From Branchiostoma floridae (lineage: Eukaryota > Chordata > Leptocardii > Amphioxiformes > Branchiostomatidae), in contig NC_049980.1 of assembly GCF_000003815.2 (NCBI RefSeq), positions 27,258,434-27,322,433 on the forward strand: DNA of 64,000 nucleotides. Direction: 5' to 3'. The position numbers and the translations under genes were made by a program. This document shows, in pieces, positions 38,801-48,224 of this stretch (the stretch's first letter is position 1; the number at the start of each line of letters is the position of its first letter). The notes under the pieces are model-generated. The model saw only the letters and a program-made list of their open reading frames with translations. It searched no databases and was not told the origin of the DNA.

Positions 38801-41800
38801 TTCCGGAAACAGAAATGAATGAAATTAATAGATTCGAAATGCAACACTACCTGCCTTTAGCTGGTTAAAGGCTATGGAACTATACTTCACCATGCTGGAA
38901 AAAATAAAGACATCACTTGATACGATTGACATGGTTCGTTTGAAATACAAAATGGGTTCTCTGCATTGAAAAAAAATCCTGTGACTTTCTTTGTCGTCTA
39001 GGCTGGTGGCTCTCCATGCAGGAAGAAGATTCGTTCTTCAATAGGTTAGATGACCTGGCCCATCTCAGCAAGAGTATGCATCGCTCCAACCGCTTCGAGC
39101 CCGTCAACCCGAAAACGATCGGACTCATGCTGGTAGGTGTCAATGCCTGGCTAATTCTATAATAATGGTCTAGGTATGTTTTCGTGGAACTCTAGTTTGT
39201 ATCTGATTGTTGTCTGCCCTACAAATGGACCGTGTAGGATCGCCTTGGCCATGATTGAATGCGTATGTTCCTAAAATGATGCCATGTGTTTTTTACTAGT
39301 ATTCAGAGCACGACATTGAGCAGTACCAGCAGGTTCTGTGTGATCGTCTGACGCAGGAGGAAAGACAGTACGAGAAGGAAAGGCCTGACACTCCGACAGC
39401 CAGGTCAGGAGAACTTCATGTTCTTTCGTTAGTCAAAAATGGGACAAACATAAAACAATCTACTTTGGTTGACTATATTCTAGTTGTTTCTGTTCCAATT
39501 TAAATGTAAAATATCATTAGAGAAAGCAATTTTCGTCGGTAGGATATCCAATTCCAACCCATTATGGTAATCTAGGCACTTCGTTCTATGATTTTATAGC
39601 TACAATAAGTCGGATATCGAAAGGAAATCACATAAGTTTTCTAATGGTATATAGTACAGAAACAACGAAAAAAGTCATGATCAACCACAGTCAAGTTTTC
39701 AAATTATTTGTGTGTAAGTTTTTTCAGGAACAAAGTCTTAAGTAAAACGTTTGCCAATGTATACAGAGAGTATCAAGACAAGAGGACTCTTCAAACAGTC
39801 GAGGCCATGAAGAATAGGAAGAAAATCCGGGGCCTCGTCGACAAGTTTCTGACCAGTCTGAAGGCCCAAAACAAAGACCACACATCGACTGTCAGTAGGG
39901 AGGAACTACGCAGAGCTTTTGCAGAGGTATCGTAGTGATACATTAGTAAGTCTTTATCCGTGTAAAGGTCGTGATGTTCCATAGCTTTTATGAACAAGTA
40001 ATAGCATAGTCTGAACAAGGAGGTTAACCTCCTTGGTCTAAAAAAACCTTTAAACCTATAGATATCAACCTGGAACAAAGTAAAGAAACGAGAAGACAAA
40101 ATAATTGCTTCGTCTAGGGTGCAATGCCATTCGACAGACGTTTTGTCACTTCAAACATATTCTCTCCTGGCAGGCAGGAAACAGCTCTCTGACTGACACA
40201 GAAAAGGAGAAGCTGTTTGGGAAAGCATACTCCGTAGAACAACTCTTCGATCAAATGGACACTGACGACGATGAAAAGGTCTGTGATATTCAGATGAAAT
40301 TTTGTTTCAACATGCATATGTTATACATACATATTTATAACACTGATGTTACATACATAAGTTTTACTGATTCTTGCGAGTTGTGACAATATGCTGCATA
40401 CGTTGCGTTCATTTTTCAGTCAGAGAACACTTATCATGAGCTTCAACCAAGGTTCGTAGAAATCTCCGAGGTCTGCCAAAGTATCTGGCTTGTCAGGATC
40501 TTTTATTTAGTGAGGCCTTACTCTCTCTTATTACATGTAAAGCTGACCTACCAGGAGGTTCACGAGTTCTTCACCAATAGAGGCTTCAGCTGGCTGACTC
40601 AGGGTATGGAAGAGAAGAGGAAACTTGTCTCCAGTCTCACGGACTACACCTTGAAGTACATGCGTCTCATCCAAGTCCTCGGGAAGAAAGTGTACCACAA
40701 GGTGCGTGGCAAATGACCTACGTTTCCTTTTTTCGTTAGGCCATATTGATTTGATAATATGGATGACATCCTCTGAGAATCCAAAAACTGAAGCAAGCGT
40801 GCGAATAAAATAAAAGTTGCCATCATTATGAAATCAAAGTGGTCAGGAACTTCCTGACAGGAAGGTTAAAAATAACTGAGCACACAGAATATAGTATCAA
40901 ACAGTAGATTCTTAATTTTTGTTCTTTCACATCTTCTTCGAGCTTGTAATATTCTATGACAGTAGTTTAAGGTTTCCGATATTTATGTTGCAATCCACGG
41001 CATAAATTTGGTTATTTTGAAGCTGCTTTGTACGATTTTTGGAGAATGGTTGAAAACTTTTTTTTCTTTGGAAGCGGCCGAAAAATTATGCGCGCGCGGA
41101 TGTCATCCATATGATCAAATCAACATGGCCTTCTGTGCTTATGCTTGTGTACTGTACAAAACGGAACAGTGTTACAATAAAGCATTATACGAAGGCTCAA
41201 GGCTTTATAACAAGCGTTTACTCTGTATCGTTAAGTCTCTGAAAGGTCCTAGGTTGATGCACATCGATGGAAACATGGCTTTGTTTTGGTTCTACATCCT
41301 TTAAAGAGTCAGTCGTTTATTACAGACGTTTATCAAAAACTGATAAATGATTTTGAAAAGTCTAGTACGTGACTTAAACAGATTGGCCAGTCAGGGGTTG
41401 TATGTATGTCCTTTTGGACATCAATCGTTGCAAAAAAACCTTTATGCCTAGAAAAGCAGGAATTGGCCTCACTGTAATCTTCGATCATTATCGAATCTTA
41501 TAACTCACTGGAATCCATGGTTGACTTTGTGTCAGGCTGACGACATGGAGAGGACCATAGGAGTGGACAGCGACTACGTGAGGACAACAGACTTTCAGCT
41601 GGAGGACGAGGATAAAATGTTCCTCTATAAGGTAATTCTAGCGATGCATCATTATCATTATTATTGTCACTGGTGTGGGTCACGATGAATAACGATACTG
41701 GAATATAGGACTCACTAGATAAACCATACTATCGTAATTGTCTGTTAAAATCTGACATAAGAACATTCATGAACATCTCTTGAATGAGATATTATTGGTA

Positions 41801-41959
41801 TGAGACAATGAACATTTTCTCCTCATGCATGTACAGCGAGGAGCCACCGGTGTTCGAGCGTTCCTGCGGACGTACATCGCAAAGAACAACCTCAAGCCCG
41901 CGGTGTCTGCCGGGAAGAACGTCCCTGCTCAGAAAAATGTCATCGCGCAGGAAAACTGA
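35900..41959 (+). CDS. Patatin-like phospholipase with C-terminal EF-hand
   Basis: Twelve exons: 35900-36163, 36825-36975, 37459-37613, 37945-38080, 38486-38581, 39002-39132, 39300-39403, 39728-39926, 40174-40278, 40543-40701, 41536-41631, 41837-41959. The total is 1719 nt, divisible by three, 572 residues. Seen: oxyanion-hole GGGARG at residues 75-80, nucleophile elbow G-V-S106-A-G, and catalytic Asp254 in VDGG with ICNYPLHSFD after it, a full Ser-Asp dyad. The C-terminal third is charged and helical (EERQYEKERPDTP, KNRKKIRGLVDKF). It holds FDQMDTDDDEKLTYQEVHEF, a canonical EF-hand loop (Asp441, Asp443, Asp445, Glu452) split by an intron. Known: patatin domains hydrolyse ester bonds of phospholipids or neutral lipids. 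Calcium control is inferred. The start is uncertain: Met1, Met35 and Met42 are all in frame, and an upstream ATG at 35741 also is. I cannot place it in a named PNPLA subfamily. Confidence 0.93.
37205..37429. mobile_element. MITE-like foldback, family B (copy 2)
   Basis: Termini GTAACGCTTAAAC and GAACTAGCGTTAC are inverted. Inside are TTTAGGGATATTATGTCGAC and GTCGACTTGATATCCCTAAA, and GGATAAAGGTTACCCGTGG. It lies in patatin intron 2. Same family as 8291-8493. Confidence 0.88.
40016..40035. repeat. Perfect 20-bp palindrome CAAGGAGGTTAACCTCCTTG (site 3)
   Basis: Palindrome in patatin intron 8, a spacer-less version of the hairpins at 18973-19005 and 20610-20643. Flanks TAGTCTGAA and GGTCTAAAA are themselves partly complementary. 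Confidence 0.9.
40739..41130. mobile_element. MITE family A (copy 1), about 392 bp
   Basis: Terminal inverted repeats of about 30 bp: starts GGCCATATTGATTTGATAAT and ends GATCAAATCAACATGGCC, with ATGGATGACATC mirrored by GATGTCATCCAT. Inserted in patatin intron 10. A second, inverted copy is at 43162-43554. No transposase is encoded, and the long frames inside are accidental. Confidence 0.9.
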
Positions 41960-43161
41960 CAATTGGCTCTGAACAATTATGAATCATTGTATTTCAATGT
42001 TTCATAGGAAGTATAATCTATTTTATCGTATATATATTATGTAGTACTAGTATTAGAACTGCCGTGCTACAAAAATTCCAAGGATTGTTAACCTTTGTGA
42101 TGGTTCCTGGTGATGGTAACGTTCTGGGAATGGGTATTATTTGGTAAGGTATTTGATTATTGTGAAGAAATCATCGGGCAACATGAATCATTACTTGGGT
42201 CAGTATAGTGAAGTCTTTACTGTACTTTTGAGATCCGGTTTTATGGTATCTTCAGTCTTTGAATTTTAATGCCAATGTTTTCTGTTGTATCCAGATTTAG
42301 AGGTTTATGACAAATACAGCTTTTAACCTTCATTCACAAATGTATATTATAGTAACCACACGAAACGAATATTTAAGCAAACTTTCCAATATCTTAGCAA
42401 AGTTATGGTATCGTACTGAAGACCACTGATGCAACAGTTCCCTTTGCGATGACGAGCTTGTAGCACGATTCAAAAGATACTATTTACTTGGTCGTAAAAC
42501 AAGCTCACACGAGACCAAAACAGCGTGGTTTAATCATGTTACACAACTTGTGAAAGTGTAAAGCAGTATCCATTTATTGGTGATAAAGAGTTGATTGCTG
42601 TGATTGTGATAAAGACAACAGGAATCAAGGCGGCCGAAACACACACTGGCAGAAAGCCCACGTCTATATACAATGCTCGGTATCCTGGCAGTAACTAGAA
42701 TTTGTCGGGAGTCGATTGGAAACGTTTCGTAGTCCGCCATGACTCGTGCACGATTCCGGATCCGCCGCAGGATCCGGACCATTTCGTACTATGCATATTA
42801 TTCTCGCAAGTGTAAAACAATTAGCTCACAGCATGAACAGCAAGGAAATCAGAAATGGCCTATCCTTACCGCTTTGTGATTCTTCCAATCGTACCAGAAA
42901 TGGTATCAGCACATAGGATGTATAGAAACACTGCATTGAAATGACGTACACAGACAGGCAACGCAAGGCAAACAGGCCATCGATGAAGTCACCAACAATT
43001 TTCCAAAAAGTACCATAACATCACTAAGTGGGAGGTTAAGGCCCCCTCTCACTTCCTGGGGAACAACAAGGCGGAAGGTTGGGCAATAAAACACGTGCCA
43101 GAGGGGACATTAGACAGGTGCTGTGATATACGAACACGTCATGACCAGTAGGCAAGGACAA

Positions 43162-43554
43162 GGCCATGTTGATTTGATAATATGGATGACATACGCGCGC
43201 GCATCAATTTTCGGCCGTTTCCAAAAAAAAAATTCAGCCATACTCTAAATCGTACAAAGAAGCTTCAAAATAAGCAAATATATGCCGTGGATTGCAAAAA
43301 CAAACATCGGAAAACGCATACTAGTGCCATAGAACATTACAGGTCAAAGAAGATGTAAAAGAACAAAAATAAAGAATCTATTGTTTAGTATACTATATTC
43401 TTTGTGATCCGTCCTTTCTTCAACCTTCCTGACCACCTAGATTTCATAATGTAGGCAACTTTTTTTTTATGGTCAATTTTTTTTTATTCGCACGCTCGCA
43501 TCAGTTTTTTGGACCCCAAGGGGATGTCATCCATATAGTCAAATCAACGTGGCC
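43162..43554. mobile_element. MITE family A (copy 2), inverted relative to copy 1
   Basis: Starts GGCCATGTTGATTTGATAAT and ends ATAGTCAAATCAACGTGGCC. Its interior aligns with 40739-41130 in reverse orientation, for example TTCGCACGCTCGCATCAG against CTGAAGCAAGCGTGCGAA. Together the two copies form a 2.8 kb inverted pair. Confidence 0.9.
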
Positions 43555-44207
43555 TAACTACCATCTCCTTGGGTATCACCGAGGTAGAAGACTAATCAAC
43601 AGAGCAATACAACGTGTGGTAATATATCACCAGATGGGGCATTCGACAGGTGTTTGGATACATAAAAAGGTCATGGCATACACAAATGTAGATGAAAAGG
43701 TCATGGGGCACATTAAAAGGTTACGGCAGACTTTATGGAACAACACAGTCTGAGCGGGTCACTCCTTGGTCCTACACAGCCCGTGGACGTACTACAGCAC
43801 TTTGATTATAACACAGAAGGTGAAGTGTCTGTAATAAAATGAGTCTAGTATGTCTAACTTTTTTACCTACTGCTAAAAGGTCCCATAGAATTTTGAGCCC
43901 GTAGGCCACAGCCGTACAGACAACCGGTTAAGATCCAACCACACAACGTTGAAACGGACAATTACCTTAGTTGACTGAGCTCGTGTCCCGTACATGTATT
44001 TTTAATGGACGAATGCCGCTGGGGACTAGCGTGATACAAACGCCCCTTGGTACAGGTCACAGAGAGTCCATGGTCAGGGAGGACTGCTCATCTAGAGAGT
44101 GCTGGTGAGCATGTAGTGTCTTTTCATACCCTTTGTTCACTTCTTAAGTACACATCTTGGATGGAATTTTTGCGGCTTATTGCGTACCTCTTTCTGTTTA
44201 TATATAA

Positions 44208-44311
44208 GGCCCCCTTTCCACTTGACGGCGCTCTCACCGTGCTCTCGCTGCGATGGAAAATTGGCCAGAGCGCAGTGACGCCAGAAAATCTGCTCTAGTG
44301 GAATCTTTCCG
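44208..44311. mobile_element. MITE family I, truncated copy
   Basis: Starts GGCCCCCTTTCCACTTGACG GCGCTC, the same terminus as the complete copy at 45814-46052, and ends near CTCTAGTGGAATCTTTCC. A further terminus alone is visible at 62188 (GGCCCCCTTTCCACCGGAC). Confidence 0.65.
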
Positions 44312-44567
44312 GTCAGACTCACTCTCAGCGCGACAAAAGCTCAAATGTCAGCATCTTTTAATGAGCTACCAGAGATTCTAAAGATTACTCAACGAATTTC
44401 AGAGATAAGGAACGAATCTTTTGACGTTTTGCGTATTTTGTTATCTTTGAAGTCATCCTTTCATGTCTTACATGATATTCAGAGCATAAAATCAAGGCTG
44501 TAAACAATTCCAATTCTGGTCACTGTACAGTCACTTAGCCTGAGTCTAAGTTTATATTGTTTTTGGA

Positions 44568-44790
44568 TTGATAGAACAATTCACTTCACAACTGAAAGAA
44601 AACAATCAAATTTCATGCACAAATTACTACATAGAATTCTGCCATGTAACAACAATCTTTATAAGTGGAAAAATAGCTTCCCCTCTTTGCAACATTTGCA
44701 AGATAACAGAGAACGAGGAACACATGTTCTTTAGTTGCGCCAGGATGGAAAACATTTGGGAAAGAGTTGAGAGACTACTGTATGTGATCA
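44568..44790 (+). pseudogene. LINE reverse-transcriptase C-terminal fragment (zinc-binding region), decayed
   Basis: One frame gives SPLCNICKITENEEHMFFSC followed by ARMENIWERVERLL, the Cys-X2-Cys...His...Cys pattern of the zf-RVT-type region after LINE reverse transcriptases. The preceding KLLHRILPCNNNLYKWK is in another frame, so a frameshift separates them. It ends in a TATATATATATATA run. There is no upstream RT core within the window, so this is a dead fragment. Confidence 0.8.
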
Positions 44791-45813
44791 AGACTTGTTA
44801 TATATATATATATAAAAAATTATATAGCCGTATGATAACGTTGTAAAGCCACGGTCGTACAAGCAACCTCACAAAGTGGAAACGATGACCTTAGCTGACC
44901 AAAGATGTGTCCTTAAGCTGACCGACAACCTGGAACAGGTATGCGTTTAAGACAGGAATACCGCTGGGGTTAAGCGTAATGCAAACGCCCTTTGTAAAAT
45001 GTCACAGAGAGTTCCAAATGTACGCGAAATGAAATCATCTCGAAATTAGATGCATTTACCACGATGTCCAGAGAACGTGTGATCCGGAGCTGCAAAACGA
45101 CGTTCACAATAATGCCCGAGATGTGAAAAAAAAAGTGAAAAAAAGACGTCACCGAGAGTTCCAGAAGCACTACTCCCCTAGAGAGTACTGGTGAACATCG
45201 AGGTGAGTGTCTTTTCATACCTTTCGTTCACTCTTGAACAGCCGTTAAATTTTCAAGAATATATCTTGACTGGACATTTTTCCGCCTTATTGTGTACCTC
45301 TGTCTGTTTATATATAAGCTGTCTCATTGTGCTGGGTTGTGGCTTACTAAGGTGAGACACCGACACCGCCCGTGGACGTTTTTCAATAAGGTGAGTCTAG
45401 TATGTTTACCACTTTACCTGCCACTAAGAGGTCCCATAGAATTGCAATGCCGTAGGTTAACACTAAAAAAGACACAACAGTGCAGACTGAGCCTGTTAAG
45501 ATCAAACCACACAACGTTGAAACGGACAATGACCTTAGTTGACTGAGAGGCTCGTGTGTGTCCCGTACATGTATTTTTTGGCGAATGCCGCTGGGGGGCT
45601 AGCGTGATACAAACACCCCTTGGTATGGGTCACAGAGAGTCCATGGTCAGGGATGACTGCTCATCTAGAGTGTGCTGGTGAGCATGTAGTGTCTTTTCAT
45701 ACCTTTTGTTCACTCTTCAAGTAGACATCTTGGTTGGACATTTTTGCGACTTATTATGTACCTCTTTCTGTTTATATATAAGTTGTCTTATTGTGCTGGG
45801 TTGTGTCTTATAC

Positions 45814-46052
45814 ACCCCCTTTCCACCGAGACGGCGCTCTCGCCGCGCTTTCTCTGCGATCGCTAAAATTTGACAGATCGCTCAACGGATTGTATAGAAA
45901 AGCAACGAATCCTTTTACTCCCTCTGCGCTTTGTTGTCTTCTCGGTCGCACTTATACATTTTGTATGATATACTCAGTATGAAAGTGAAGGTTACACATA
46001 TCCTATGTAGGTCGCAGTCGCAGCGCGATCGCCGTCTAGTGGAAAGGGGGCC
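45814..46052. mobile_element. MITE family I, complete copy
   Basis: Starts CCCCCTTTCCACCGAGACGG CGCTCTCG and ends CGATCGCCGTCTAGTGGAAA GGGGGCC, inverted termini of about 28 bp. No coding capacity. Directly followed by family J. Confidence 0.85.
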
Positions 46053-46055
46053 TTT

Positions 46056-46365
46056 AAGGTGGGGTCACACCTGCGTATATATTTAAGTCCGTATGAGGCG
46101 CTCATGGGAATATTTGCCTCCACCAGGCTCCACAGGTCGTTGTAAAAATAATAGAAATTGGACAAATGTAAACAGGTAACATGTCGGACGAGTTAGCTGG
46201 GTCGCTAACCATACTTCTCGATCAGCTAACTCATCTGGCATGTTATGAATCTATATTTGTCCAATTTGTACTATTTTCCCCGCGACCTGTGGGTCCTGGT
46301 AGAGACTAAGAGCTTCATACGCACCTCAAACGTACTTGAATATATACGCATGTGTGACCCACCTT
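46056..46365. mobile_element. MITE family J, complete copy
   Basis: Termini AAGGTGGGGTCACACCTGCG and CGCATGTGTGACCCACCTT. Inner arms TATATATTTAAGTcCGTATG and CGTACTTGAATATATA. Centre has GACGAGTTAGCTGGGTCGC against GATCAGCTAACTCATCTGGC. A partial relative is at 24816-24960. Confidence 0.85.
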
Positions 46366-46706
46366 TACTAGGTGGCTTCCGTAACGTTGTTGTAGCAGTA
46401 TATTGCTATAGCGCCATCGTGTACACAAACCCACTGCGAACAGTCTATTTTCTCTTTACCGCGAATTGAAATCACCGCGAAATTGAATATGTCTCAACCA
46501 TTAAATGTCAACCTGAAATACTAAATTAAACCATTAAATGTCAACCTGCATGCAAATTACGTTAGGGGTCAGACTGGACTGTCATTGTCAAACCGGTTTT
46601 ATCAAAATTTATGGCGCCCGCTGCGAATATACTCCAAGAAGTAAACAGAGACTCAGGCATAGAGACTCCCAAGTTTCCTGCTCGAGGTAAAACATAGATG
46701 TGTGAA

Positions 46707-46865
46707 TATCATTTTGATAAGAAGAAGCTGGTCTTGTGGTTGGTGTTGTTGATCTTATAATCTAAAGGCCATGGGTTCGAATCCCTGGCAGCCTTCAATG
46801 TTGTGCGCTTGGAAAAGAGTACTGGTGAAAACGAGTACCTTGCTTCGGCTAGGGACTTAGGCCGG
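46707..46865 (+). mobile_element. tRNA-derived SINE (copy 2)
   Basis: Matches 34671-34830 closely: AAGAAGCTGGTCTTGTGGTT, box B GGTTCGAATCC at 46774-46784, then TTGTGCGCTTGGAAAAGAG and GAGTACCTTGCTTCGG. Upstream both copies share a GCGCCATCGTG...CAAACCCAC...CCGCGAAATT segment (34597 and 46411). Confidence 0.8.
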
Positions 46866-48224
46866 GGTCCCATGTTTGCAGGGACGTCCACCGGACTTAC
46901 CGAAAAGAGTAGCGGTCCTTCTCGGTGTGAGTGGATCAAACCTTACAGTCCGGTCTTGCGCACTTACTGTGCAAAGCCGGTGTGTTACGTGTAAAGGTGG
47001 TTTACCAATTATCCGGTTTCAAAACGTCCTTATATTTGCCAAATTTGCAATCAAATGATTTCCTGAATGAATGATCAGTGCAAGGTGTAGTAGTAAACTT
47101 TTTTGACTGGCTTACAAGGACTCCTGCCACTAGCTTTCTACGTATTACAACAACTTAATCAATCAACTTCTATTTTGATTTGTCAATTGCGCTGTCACTA
47201 ACTACTTCAAGTTTCACCATCGCCAGCCAAGTATATCAGAGACAGAAGCCACATTAAAGGATCGCTAAACACCAGAAGGGGATGTTATGTTCCAATTATA
47301 TAAGCCTAGAATGCACACTTCTTCACAGTATACAATAAAGTACCCACTAATCGCGCGCACATAAAAAGAGCAACTCCCCAAGTACACCCTAGGCAATCTC
47401 GGCCTAGCTTATGGTTGGATACAATGAGCCTGTCAAGGATTGACAATAGTATACGTTTCAGAAAAAAATGCGAAACAAATGCAACATGTACCAGTCAGAA
47501 CCGGTCAGAACAAGTCAGCAAGGAGTCACAGAATGTTTACAGTAAAGGTACATGACTCGGTCAAGGGCCAAGGGTCAAGGACAATCTACAGCAGCTGGTG
47601 TGGACAATACGTGTAATGATATGATAATAAGTATAGATCAGGTTTTACTTTTCACATTGTGTAGCGCTATGCAATAACTGACACATAAATGCCAGTAACG
47701 TTATATAAAGTTATACATAAGTATAGCTATAACCAATATCATGTAGAAAGCAAACCTCAACAATTGATGGAGTTTGAAACATGAAATTGTAAAATTTTGT
47801 GGAGTTTTGAATTTAACGCAACATGTACCAGATAGAACTATTCAATGGTAAATGTATATGAACCCGTCTCAAGATTATAAAAAGACTGCAAAGTATGCTC
47901 TAATTGGTCCCTGACAAATTCATTCCTGTCATGACGTCTATAGTGCGAGACTGTTAATCGACTGTTTAGGAACCAGGAACAAACTGTCAATAGACTGTCT
48001 TAGATTGCATTTATTGAGCACATCTTCACTTTTATCATTTTACCTTAAAAAATACTTACCAATCTCAACTTTCTTTACTGGCTAAAACTTTTAAGTTTTA
48101 AAAGTGCCTTTGAAACAAATCAATTTTTTTTTTGCCTTTATTTCAAAGGCACATCTTTTCTCCGTCGGACAACGAAATTATTTGCCATCGTTCTGCAGAA
48201 TTAAATCTTTGGAAGGACAGAAAG

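Larger units (their letters stand above)
43783..45805 (+). repeat. Triplicated module with TATA-like and splice-donor-like sequence
   Basis: Three diverged direct copies. Each has AACGTTGAAACGGACAAT or a variant (43946, 44876, 45512), GAATGCCGCTGGGG with AGCGTGATACAAACGCCCC, GTCACAGAGAGTCCATGG, GTGTCTTTTCATACC, and ends in CTGTTTATATATAAG (TATA at about 44196, 45306, 45770). After two of them comes GTGAGTCTAGTATGT and TAGAATT (43838, 45401). It could be a repeated promoter/first-exon unit or solo LTR-like units. No coding sequence was identified. Confidence 0.65.
41960..48224. other. Gene-poor, transposon-rich intergenic region
   Basis: Between patatin and SLC16. No host coding exon was recognised on either strand. 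Named elements inside are entered separately (MITEs A, I and J, triplicated TATA module, LINE fragment, SINE). The stretches 41960-43160 and 46870-48220 show nothing that I can support. Confidence 0.6.

Noticed and set aside
41008-41304. 98-residue plus-strand frame after patatin exon 10
   Set aside because: Lies largely inside the noncoding family A MITE.
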